Shown: positions 16,757-25,300 of the stretch, piece after piece
Position numbering within the stretch: position 1 is the stretch's first letter
Layout of the letters: each line of letters opens with the position of its first letter
Origin: Leptofilum sp965223525
GTDB taxonomy: Bacteria; Chloroflexota; Anaerolineae; Promineifilales; Promineifilaceae
Assembly: GCF_965223525.1 (NCBI RefSeq)
Contig: NZ_CBDCWX010000004.1
Span: forward strand, 682,001-746,000
Length of the DNA: 64,000 nt
Reading direction: 5' to 3'
Translations under genes and position numbers: made by a program
Notes under the pieces: generated by a model
What the model was told of the DNA's origin: nothing
What the model saw: only the letters and a program-made list of their open reading frames with translations
Database searches by the model: none

Positions 16757-18022
16757 CTAATTTAAGTAGATTTTGTCTGTGTTATCGGTGATAGTTGTCA
16801 TTGGCCATTGCCAATCTTGTTTAGAAACGCTGCGCCACAGGCGACTCAACGATTGGCTCAAATGGCTTTGGAAGGTTTGGGAAAGCCCGGCAAGGTCATT
16901 TACTGATTGTTGTTCTAGACATTCGCGTAGGGCCACACTGCCGATGGCAGAGGCTGTCATGCCTTGGGCATACATTGGGTTCAAGACGTAGGCAGCATCT
17001 CCATAAACCAGGAATCCTTCCAAAAATCGAGGCAAATTGTCGTAGCGACGTACCCGGCTGGCCGCACCGCGAAAGCCGATTGGCTTGGTTAGGGTTTTTG
17101 CATCCTTTATGGCATTGTATAAGCGTTGTGTGGGCATGCTTTTGGCAAATTCCAAAAAGCCTCCCTCGTCCAGCGGTGGATAATCTTCGCCAACGCCAAG
17201 TAAGGTTACATGCCAACGATTGCCCTCTATGGGAATAATGATGCCGCCACGCGTTCCATCTGGTGGTGTTGGCCGAACGTACATGGTTGCCCAACTGTGA
17301 TCAAACTCTTCTGGAATCTCATACACGCGGGTGGCATAGCCAACAAAGGAGTTGATTGACCACTCCTCTGGGGGCGTGAAGCCGAGATTGCCCAACCATT
17401 GAGGTGCCTTTGAATTTTTACCGCTAGCGTCAATGATGAGATCGGTTGATAATTTGTACTCTGGCGTTCCACAGCAACGGCATTGGAGCCAGATTCCGGT
17501 TACCTTTTCATTTTTGCTGTCTACATGGAGCCGTGTCGCTTTTAGGCCTTGCTTGATTTCTACACCGGGCAGGGCCGCTACGCGACGGTAGATGGTTGAT
17601 TCGAGCAGCGGGCGGCTACAGGATAGAGAGAGATTTTTTGGGCGGGATACGGCCGTGTGCCACTCCCCACCATATTGAAAAGTAATTTCCTTTTTTGTGT
17701 CAACATTGATAGCTCCTTTGGCCAGTAGCTCTTGAATGAGCCCTGGAAATTGCTCTTCCATGATCTCTAGCCCACGGGGCAGCAATCGGTGCGCGTGCCG
17801 AGCTTGGGGAATACCGGAACGAAACTGTACAGGATCAGGCTGCACGTCCCGGTCAATAATGGTTACCTTTTTGAAAAAGTCGCTCAGCACTTTGGCTGCC
17901 AACAGCCCAGCAATGCTGCCGCCAATAACCACGGCATGTCCATATCGGGCGTTATGTGCATGGGTTTGAAACGGCCGAAATGCTGCTTGTGCTCCGTATG
18001 AATAAGAAATAATTGCGTTCAT
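16757..18022 (-). CDS. FAD-dependent oxidoreductase (PHBH/geranylgeranyl-reductase-like fold)
   Basis: 421 aa. ATG 18022 follows a GGAGG; an upstream TTG falls inside that ribosome site and is rejected. Rossmann FAD motif HAVVIGGSIAGLLAAKVL at ~30-47 with acidic end IIDRD; second FAD motif GFLVYGDAAYVLNPMYAQGM at ~345. A CRCC cluster (LQCRCCG, ~180) is unusual and may bind a metal or be redox active. Related to single-component FAD monooxygenases and reductases; substrate unknown. Followed after 11 nt by the rhodanese gene. Confidence 0.8.
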   Translation of the reverse strand: MNAIISYSYGAQAAFRPFQTHAHNARYGHAVVIGGSIAGLLAAKVLSDFFKKVTIIDRDVQPDPVQFRSGIPQARHAHRLLPRGLEIMEEQFPGLIQELLAKGAINVDTKKEITFQYGGEWHTAVSRPKNLSLSCSRPLLESTIYRRVAALPGVEIKQGLKATRLHVDSKNEKVTGIWLQCRCCGTPEYKLSTDLIIDASGKNSKAPQWLGNLGFTPPEEWSINSFVGYATRVYEIPEEFDHSWATMYVRPTPPDGTRGGIIIPIEGNRWHVTLLGVGEDYPPLDEGGFLEFAKSMPTQRLYNAIKDAKTLTKPIGFRGAASRVRRYDNLPRFLEGFLVYGDAAYVLNPMYAQGMTASAIGSVALRECLEQQSVNDLAGLSQTFQSHLSQSLSRLWRSVSKQDWQWPMTTITDNTDKIYLN

Positions 18023-18140
18023 GTTTTCCTCCAAAATCAGGGCTGAAATCGTTTACTAACCGTATGAGCTTTAATTCGGGTAAAAGGTGCTGTTGGTTGT
18101 GGGGCAGGCAGCAGCTGTGCTGCTGCCTGCCGCCGCCTTT

Positions 18141-18707
18141 TTAGTCAACCAACGTGATGGACACAGGAACCGGGTTGCGGATGATGTCTAGTACAGGGGA
18201 AGTTTCTTGCACATAAGCACAAAGCGCTTCCAACTTTTCACGCGGAGCATCACTTTTCACGCGGTAGATCAGGTTAATATTGTCATATCCAGGACGAACT
18301 GTTTCCGAAAGACCCAAAAAGCCAAGCAAATCGAGGTCGCCTTCCAGATCGAACTCTAAACTTTCGATGTGAATACCTTGGGCTGCTGCATTGTAGATGA
18401 ACCCAACAGTGAGACATGAGGCCAGCGCGTGCAAAACGGTTTCGACTGCGTTTGGCCCGTGGTCTTCACCAAGCAAAACGGCCGGTTCGTCACCCTCTAA
18501 AATAAAGGGTTGGCTGCGGGTAGTGTCTTCGCCACCTGCGCCGTAAAACGATTGAATCGTTGTGCGGGAGTGGCCACCGCTTACCCATTGGGTGTGCGAG
18601 CGGAACTGGAACTTGGCAATTTCAGGATCTTCCTGAATGGCACCGATGGTTTCGACGAGTTGGTCAACGTTGACCCCGTTTAAAAATGTTGCTGTTTTGT
18701 TTAACAT
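18141..18707 (-). CDS. OsmC-family protein
   Basis: 188 aa from ATG 18707, which has GGAGG 8 nt upstream; the extension to 18740 is rejected. The OsmC core is seen as GPNAVETVLHALASCLTVGF with the first redox Cys, and EALCAYVQETSPVLDIIRNP with the second Cys. OsmC/Ohr proteins reduce organic hydroperoxides or act as thiol-dependent enzymes. Both active-site positions are Cys codons here. It is the first structural gene downstream of the BTAD regulator on the same strand and could be its target. Confidence 0.87.
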   Translation of the reverse strand: MLNKTATFLNGVNVDQLVETIGAIQEDPEIAKFQFRSHTQWVSGGHSRTTIQSFYGAGGEDTTRSQPFILEGDEPAVLLGEDHGPNAVETVLHALASCLTVGFIYNAAAQGIHIESLEFDLEGDLDLLGFLGLSETVRPGYDNINLIYRVKSDAPREKLEALCAYVQETSPVLDIIRNPVPVSITLVD

Positions 18708-18843
18708 GTGTCTGCCTCCTATAGCAGTTTGCCAGTTCATTTGTGAAGTGGCTGAATTGATTTAGGGGCAGAATAGCAGGGCAATCTCCCTGATTTCTTG
18801 CAGGGAAATTGCACTTTATTTTGTTGAGGTAAGAGTTATGGGA

Positions 18844-21800
18844 TCAATGGGGAGCGTGTAGGCGAGCGAGGATATTATCTGCTTCGTGTTGGGCAGTTTG
18901 GGCTTCGGCTTCTGCTTCGGTGCGGCGGTAGAGTTCGGCAACGGCCGTTAGGCAGCGGGCGGCTTCATAATCATAGTTTGCTTGGCGGAAGTCTTCGTAG
19001 GCAGCAGTGTAGTGGGCAACGGCCGTAGCCACATCATTAAGCGCAGCAGCCAATTCCCCTCTCGCTTGCTGCGCCATAGCAACCCAGGTTCGGCTGCCGT
19101 ACTCATTGGCCGCCTCGTCTAATCGTTGGCAAAATAGTTCTGCTTCATCAAATCGGCCTTGCGCTACGCGCACACTGATCGCAGCCGGGAGTAAGAGCGC
19201 ATCGCAAGTGGTGCAGTTGCCATGCCGTTCACTCATCTCTAAACCGAGGGCAAGGGCATTTTCGGCTGCGGGCAAATCATTGGCCTCCAACCGATTGCGG
19301 GCAATGGCAGCATAGAGGCGCGTTAGGCAGTGGGCACGCATCACCGCCCGTTCCGCAGCTACGACACCTTCTTCCAGAATTTGTAACGCTTCATCAATTT
19401 GCCCTCGCGCCGTCAGCAACACCCCCAATCGTTGGCAAGAAAGGGCTTCCGCAGAGGCGGCCCCAATTTCTCGGCTTAGTTTAATCGATTCTTTCAACGC
19501 TGCTTCCGCTTCATCCCAACGCCCAGCCTGAAATTCCAAAGCGCCGTTGAAGCATTGGCAAACGGCCATGGCGCGGGGGGCACTCATGCGCCTCGCTTGT
19601 TTCATCGTTGTATCAACCGCTTGTTTGACATCTTCATACCCCTTATCACCATACAGGTGATACTCCCACAGTCAGAGGTGGACATCGAAGACGCCAGTTA
19701 CATCCAAACCTGGTCCAGCCAATTCGGCGCGCTGTTCTTCAAAGAGCAGACCCTGTTGCCAATCACCTGTTGAGTGGCAAGCCAGGGCCAACATTTCAAA
19801 GGCGCGGGCAATGCCTTCTTCATCATTGAGCCGTTCAGCAATTGCCAAGCTGTTTTGGGCAACGTCAAATGCTTTTTGATATTCGTTGCGGTGCCAATGC
19901 AGTTGGGCGATGTTGTAAAGCAAGATAGCGTAATCGCCGGAATCCTCATGCTCATTCATCAGCGGGAGAGCGGTCATAAGATGGGCTTCGGCAGCTTCGG
20001 TATCGCCAGCAGTAAGCAGGGCAACGGCCGCGCCCCGATGCAGGCGCACACGGTCGGTTGGCTGAGGCTGCCACGCCTCGCTTGCAGGCATACTCAAGGC
20101 TCGCTCAAAATAGTCTACGGTGCGAACCGTATCGGCCAGAGTGATGCCCCACCAACCAAGCTGCTCTAAAATTTGCCAGCGTAAAGCCGGGTCTTCCCGG
20201 CCAGATTCGTCTAGCGCAGTTAGGGCATCTTGATAGTAGGTGACGGCGACTTCAAACGCATACAGTTTGGCTGCTTTCTGGCCTGCTTGTAATTGATAGG
20301 GGATGGCCTTTTCTAAATCTAAACTGCGACTGTAATGAAAGGCTAGGCTTTCTACGTAAGGAATTAGCCCTTCCGCTTTACGAGCGTAAGCGGTTTCGAT
20401 AGCTTCGGCGATACGGGTGTGCTGGTGGGTGCGTCGCATTTGGCTCTGTGTTTGGTAGAGCACATGACGAATGAAGCCGTGTTGGAAGCGGTAACCTGTG
20501 CCTGTTTCATCTAATAGTTGGCCGCTCAGGGCGGTGTCTAGTGCGTCCAGCAGATCGTGGTCGGGTAAAATGTCTAGTCGCCGCAAAATGTCGAACCCAA
20601 AGTCGCGTCCGATGATGGCGGCCGCCTCTAGGGTGGTGACAACGGCCGTTCCTAAACGGGCAATCCGTTCTCGCATGAGTTCAGTTAGACCTGTAGGGAT
20701 GCGTAAGGTGGCTTCTGGTTTCAACTGCCAACGGCCGTTGATTTGCACAAGCTGTTCCCATTTTACGAGGGCACGCGCCATCTCTTGCACAAAAAATGGA
20801 TTGCCTTCAGAAACCTCAAAAACGGCTTGTACCAGTTCCGGGGTCGGCTCGCCTTCCAGAATGTGGGCAATGATATTGGCGGCGGCAGTCTGTGCCAGGG
20901 GAATCACTTCGATGATGGTTTGTAACTGCTCACGGTAGAGGGAGTTGAGCAATACGCCAAACGGCGAGGTGGGGGCATGGGCAATGTCTGTGCGATATGT
21001 GGCTAACAGGCAAATGGGCAGGCTTCGTGTCTGTCGTGCCAAAAAATGGAACAGGCGCAGGCTTGTTTCATCTGCAGCGTGTAAATCGTCAATGAATAAA
21101 ATGAGGGGGGCTTCCTGAGCCATTTCGGCTAGGAAGTTGGCCGTGGCGTTAAATAATGCCCAATGCTCTTGTTGGGGATCGGTACTGCCGATGGCTTTAT
21201 GATGGGTAATTGGGTTATCGGTTACTGGTCGTGATTGGGCGGCGAGGTAGCGATTGATAGCTTCTATAAAAGGTAGATAAGGAATTTGGCCTTCTTGTTC
21301 ATAAAATGTGCCAAACAAGGTGATGGTACCATGATCGGTGGCTGTTTGTAAGGCTTCATAGGCCAGACGTGTTTTGCCGACACCGGTAACGCCAGCTAAT
21401 AAAATGGTCTGCCCTTGCTGCTGTTGTGCCAAGTGCAGCGCTTTGTGTAGATCTTCTAATTCTTGCTCACGCCCGACAATGGGTGCTAATTGGTCAATTT
21501 CTAGGGCAATCGGTGCGGGGGGTGTCCAGGTGGATGTGGTTGCTGCGTCTGTGGCGGTGGCGGATGGGGCAGCGGCCGTTATCTCACCACTAAGAATCTG
21601 TTCGTATAAGGTCGTGGACTGGGCTTCTGGTTCAATCCCTAACTCCTCTTCCAGAATTTGGACACAGGTTTGGTATTGGCGCAACGCTTCATGGCGACGG
21701 CCGTCTAGCGCATAGAGGCGCATCAACTCCCTATGAACCGATTCATCAACTGGGTCTTGGACTATTAAAGGGTTTAGGTAGGCAATTGCTTGGCTAAATT

Positions 21801-22326
21801 GATTGTTCTGGGTCAGGTCATCAACCAACTTCAATGTCGTATCTCGAAAAAGCCTTTGGAGTCGTTCCCGATGGGGGGAAGCCCAATCGCTGTATAAATC
21901 ATCGGGCAAGAGTGTCCCCTTGTATAATTTTACAGCTTGTGCCAGATTAAAACGTGGGGATTGGGTATTAGCTAATTGTTCAAACTCATGGACATCAACC
22001 ACCACGCCTTGGTCTAGACTAAGGATGCCATCATTAAAGCTGAAAATGCTTTCGGCCGTACCGCTGCCAAAAGCCTTTTCAATGGTTTGGCGTAAGGCAT
22101 AAATCGTACGGTAAAGATTGTTGGCACCCCCGTTCATAGTCGCATCCGGCCAGAGAAAATCAATTGCTTGATCTTTGATAATGCGCCGTTCAATGGCCAG
22201 CCGCTGCATGAGCATCGCTGCTTTGCGGCGCGACCAATCATCTGCTTTTAAATGAGTTCCCCCTTGAACAATTTCAAACTGACCTAGTAGGTATATTTGA
22301 ATGGGAGATGTGTTGGAATCCAACAT
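18844..22326 (-). CDS. BTAD-AAA-TPR transcriptional activator, predicted selenoprotein (TGA codon 885)
   Basis: Read through TGA 19672-19674 this is 1160 aa; otherwise it splits into 884- and 253-codon pieces in the same frame. An OmpR-type winged helix (~8-95) is followed by a BTAD domain (~110-250, ending LEEELGIEPEAQ), an AAA_16/STAND ATPase (Walker A LLAGVTGVGKTRLA ~310, Walker B LILFIDDLHAADE ~408) and TPRs from ~640 on. Around the TGA the frame reads GVFDVHL-U-LWEYHLYGDKG, then KQARRMSAPRAMAVCQCF with no other stop. Sec885 lies 38-40 residues before Cys923/Cys925, about one TPR repeat, so the three may stack as a redox or metalloid site. A SECIS-like hairpin follows the TGA. A nonsense mutation is the alternative. 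Confidence 0.75.
19644..19674 (-). promoter_or_regulatory. Predicted bacterial SECIS element with its UGA (BTAD regulator)
   Basis: On the transcript, UGA (19674-19672), 9-nt spacer, perfect 7-bp stem UAUCACC/GGUGAUA (19662-19656 and 19650-19644), loop UGUAU with G 18 nt after UGA. Same architecture as the methyltransferase element at 13776-13805. Part of the stem encodes YHLYGD, so protein constraint contributes to the base choice. Confidence 0.72.
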
Positions 22327-22458
22327 GCGCTCAATCCTGAGAAACAGTTATTTTGTGCGGAATTTGATGCGGAAAAGCTTGGATGATGGCAATTATAAAT
22401 TGAAAGCGAATTCTTGCAATTTTGGTTCTACTGCTCGGTGCGGTTAAAATAGAGTCCT

Positions 22459-24048
22459 ATGAATCAACCAGACATCATTTTTATCGTTTTGGACACCCAG
22501 CGGGCAGATCGATTGGGTTGCCATGGTCATAAAAAGGCCATTACACCACACCTAGATCAATTTGCCAACGAGGGTGTGTTGTTTGAGCAGGCTATTTCCC
22601 CAGCGCAGTGGACCATTCCCAGCCATGCCTCCATGTTTACCGGGCTGTACCCCACAGCCCACCAGGTAACCCAATCTTCGCAAAGTTTATCCCCAGAACG
22701 GCCGCATCTAGCCGAGATTTTACGCAATGCAGGCTACCAAACGGTAGCCTTTTGCAACAACCCGCTCGTTGGCATTCTGAACAATGGCTTTAAGCGGGGA
22801 TTCCAAACGTTTTACAACTATGGGGGTGCCATCCCCAGTATGCCTAGCGATTCCACTACCTTGCCCCGCCCGCTGCGCCGTTTGATTGAGGCGTATACCC
22901 AATTTTTGCGCCGCATTTCCTATCCCATCCAGAACTTTTTTGGCCAATCTGATCTCGCCTTTCGCCTGTCGCTGAACGCTTGGTTTACGCCCATTTGGTC
23001 ACGGGTGGCGAATTTTAAGGGGCAGAATGAGCGTTCAGTGCGGGATTTGAGCTATTTTTTGCAGAAGCGAGAAGAGATGGAGGAGGAACGGCCGTTATTC
23101 CTCTTCCTCAATCTCATGGAGACCCACCTACCCTTTACGCCCCCCGCCGAATTTATTGACAAAGTGGCCCCATACCTGCGCGGCAATAGAGAAGCCCGCA
23201 CCATCATGCGCCGCTGGAACCGGGAATCGTACCGCTGGGCGGCACCGTTGGCCGAGCCGTTGGGCGAGCTAGAAGCACAAGTGCTGAGCGATTTGTATGA
23301 TGCCGAGGTTGCCTACCAGGATGCTTACTTGGGGCAACTGTTGGAAACATTACGGCAGCGAGACAATGCAGAGAATACACTCACTATCATCGTGGCGGAT
23401 CATGGGGATGGCTTGGGTGAGCACGGCTGCATGGGGCACGCTTTTGTAGCTTACCAGGAGCTGCTGCGCGTGCCGCTGCTCATGCAGTGGCCACGCCGCT
23501 TTAAGACGCCAAAGCGGATTCAAACGCCAGTTAGCACCCGGCGGGTGTTCCACACCATGCTGGATGCGGCAGGCCGCTTGCCACAGTCGGCCAATTTAGA
23601 CCCAGTGCGGGTGCATAGTCTCACGTTGGCTAACACCGTGCTGGGGCGTGATCCGGAGCAGGGGGTAGCCTACAGTGAGGTTTATCCGCCGCTGACCTTT
23701 GTGAAGGCGATTGAAAAGCGGCAGCCTGAGCTTTTAGAGGCGTACCGCTGCCTCTCTGTACGGCGGGCGGTTGTGCAGCAAATGGGCGAAACGGAAGCCG
23801 ATTCTGCACCTCACAAACTCATTCAGGTAGATGACAATTTAGATGAACTTTTTGATTTGGCGGATGATCCGTTAGAATCAGTGAATGTGCTGGCAGAACG
23901 ACCGTCCATTGCCACACCCATGCACAAAGAGTTGAAACGGTGGGAAACGGCCGTATCGCACCAGAAAAACCAGGTCAACGCGGGCACCCAAATTGAATTG
24001 GATGACACCATGACCCGCCGACTGCGCGCTCTGGGCTACATGGAATAG
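22459..24048 (+). CDS. Sulfatase-like (alkaline phosphatase superfamily) hydrolase
   Basis: 529 aa. Metal-binding start DIIFIVLDTQRADRLGCHGH, active-site segment SPAQWTIPSHASMFTGLYP and second metal site IIVADHGDGLGEHGCMGHA. The usual Cys/Ser of formylglycine sulfatases (C/S-x-P-x-R) is not present. The Thr/Ser in WTIPSHAS is the likely nucleophile, as in phosphodiesterase or phosphoglycerol-transferase-type members. No signal peptide, so probably cytoplasmic. Divergent from the regulator with a 132-bp shared upstream region (22327-22458) in which I see no firm promoter pair. Confidence 0.85.
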   Translation: MNQPDIIFIVLDTQRADRLGCHGHKKAITPHLDQFANEGVLFEQAISPAQWTIPSHASMFTGLYPTAHQVTQSSQSLSPERPHLAEILRNAGYQTVAFCNNPLVGILNNGFKRGFQTFYNYGGAIPSMPSDSTTLPRPLRRLIEAYTQFLRRISYPIQNFFGQSDLAFRLSLNAWFTPIWSRVANFKGQNERSVRDLSYFLQKREEMEEERPLFLFLNLMETHLPFTPPAEFIDKVAPYLRGNREARTIMRRWNRESYRWAAPLAEPLGELEAQVLSDLYDAEVAYQDAYLGQLLETLRQRDNAENTLTIIVADHGDGLGEHGCMGHAFVAYQELLRVPLLMQWPRRFKTPKRIQTPVSTRRVFHTMLDAAGRLPQSANLDPVRVHSLTLANTVLGRDPEQGVAYSEVYPPLTFVKAIEKRQPELLEAYRCLSVRRAVVQQMGETEADSAPHKLIQVDDNLDELFDLADDPLESVNVLAERPSIATPMHKELKRWETAVSHQKNQVNAGTQIELDDTMTRRLRALGYME

Positions 24049-24052
24049 ATTT

Positions 24053-24108
24053 AGCCACGGAGGAAAAAGAGAAAGTTCTCTAAAACCTCTGTGTTCTCTG
24101 TGGCAAAA
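24053..24108. repeat. Dispersed hairpin repeat, CCACAGAG/CTCTGTGG family
   Basis: Begins 5 nt after the sulfatase stop: AGCCACGGAGG ... CCTCTGTGTTCTCTGTGGC, then an A-run. Same family as 36669-36728 and the outer part of 26803-26965. It sits at the 3' end of a gene and could act as a terminator or transcript stabiliser. Confidence 0.7.
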
Positions 24109-24153
24109 AATAAAAATCAACGAACCTAACAATCAAAAGAGAGAGGAAAAGAG

Positions 24154-25077
24154 ATGTTTGACGCAATCAATATCAACCGGGTTGCCTTCGAAATCCCGCT
24201 GCCCCAATTTATACAAAACTGGTTCCCCAGCCTGGGCGCAACCCTGCCGATATTTTGGTACGGAATCATTATCGTCATTGGCATTGCGCTGGGAGCCTGG
24301 TGGGCAGCCCGTGAGCTGCAAAAACGGCAGCTCGGGGTCAAAGCGATTGATGAATTTTACAACGGGCTCATTATTGTGGTGTTTGCTGGCTACTTTTTTG
24401 CCCGGCTCACCTATGTTGTTTTAGACATCATTGATGGCGCACAGTACAGTAGCATTGGGCAGGTGCTCAACTTCCGCGCTGGCGGGGTAAACATTTTAGG
24501 CGGTTTTGTGGGTGCGGCGCTAGTGGGTTGGTTCTACGTGGCGTGGCGGCGGCTTAAATTTTGGCATTATGCCGATGTGGCTGGCCCGGCACTGCTGCTG
24601 GCGCAGGCCATTGGTCGCTGGGGCAACTTTATCAACCAGGAGCTATACGGTCCACCAACTGGCAGCAGCACCTGGGGCTTGCTCATTGACCCGCAGTTTC
24701 GCATTGCTCAGTACAGTGACTTAACCGTCTACCCTCCTGAAACGCGCTTTCATCCCACCTTTTTCTACGAATCCATTGCCTTGTTTGTGGGTTTTGTGCT
24801 GCTGGTGTGGCTGAACGGCCGTTTCCGAGACAAGTGGGAACCCAGCACCCTGTTCGGTCTTTTCCTGCTTTGGTGGGGGGGCAATCGCACCTGGATCGAG
24901 TTTTTTCGACCCGACCAAACCACCATTGGCAGCTCAGTGTTGACCTACTCCATGCTGGCAGCTTTCGCTATTGCCTTGTTTGGATTATGGTTAACGCTTA
25001 AAAAGATGGATCGCCTGCCGCAAACAATGGGCAATCGCCGCAAACGGCCTATCAAGCCAAAACCACGCCGCAATTAA
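24154..25077 (+). CDS. lgt: Prolipoprotein diacylglyceryl transferase Lgt
   Basis: 307 aa multi-pass membrane protein. Family signature QAIGRWGNFINQELYG with the phosphatidylglycerol-binding Arg/Asn, the RAGGVNILGGFVGA loop, and HPTFFYESIALFVGF. It adds the diacylglyceryl group to lipobox cysteines, as needed for the lipoproteins at 3535 and 33275 in this window. RBS GAGAGGAAAAGAG before ATG. The C-terminal tail is basic (GNRRKRPIKPKPRRN) and slightly extended. Confidence 0.94.
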   Translation: MFDAININRVAFEIPLPQFIQNWFPSLGATLPIFWYGIIIVIGIALGAWWAARELQKRQLGVKAIDEFYNGLIIVVFAGYFFARLTYVVLDIIDGAQYSSIGQVLNFRAGGVNILGGFVGAALVGWFYVAWRRLKFWHYADVAGPALLLAQAIGRWGNFINQELYGPPTGSSTWGLLIDPQFRIAQYSDLTVYPPETRFHPTFFYESIALFVGFVLLVWLNGRFRDKWEPSTLFGLFLLWWGGNRTWIEFFRPDQTTIGSSVLTYSMLAAFAIALFGLWLTLKKMDRLPQTMGNRRKRPIKPKPRRN

Positions 25078-25088
25078 ATACGGCAAGC

Positions 25089-25135
25089 GGTGATCAGTCA
25101 TCGGTAATCAGACTGTTTACCGATAACTGAAAATC
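25089..25135. repeat. Dispersed repeat, CGGTAATC/TTACCGATAACTGA family
   Basis: In the 223-bp lgt-guaB spacer, CGGTGATCAGTCATCGGTAATC ends with TTACCGATAACTGA. A related copy lies inside the hyuB coding sequence at 47648-47750 (TTACGGATAACTGATTACTGA). Its presence in a spacer shows this is a non-coding repeat family. Confidence 0.6.
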
Positions 25136-25225
25136 GGTACCTTAGCAGCCGGGTTTGTTGAAAGCCATCTCGTAATTGATGGTTGAATTTAACAAGCTCG
25201 GCTTTTGTTTATATCGCGCAAAACC

Positions 25226-25281
25226 AACCTCCCGCAGGTTTCGCATGAGAGCATCTTCTGAGGATGAGCCTGCGGGAGGTT
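25226..25281. repeat. AACCTCCCGCAGG inverted repeat upstream of guaB
   Basis: Perfect 13-bp arms AACCTCCCGCAGG (25226-25238) / CCTGCGGGAGGTT (25269-25281), 30-nt loop, ending about 20 nt before the guaB ATG. Resembles the hairpin at 48128-48179 (AAACCTCCCGGAGG). It could influence guaB translation, but its repeat nature suggests a dispersed element. Confidence 0.7.
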
Positions 25282-25300
25282 TAGTAAGGAGCAGAATACA

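Noticed and set aside
18844..19605. 253-aa TPR protein as an independent gene
   Set aside because: It is in the same frame as the 884-codon regulator with only TGA between, and no RBS precedes its apparent ATG.
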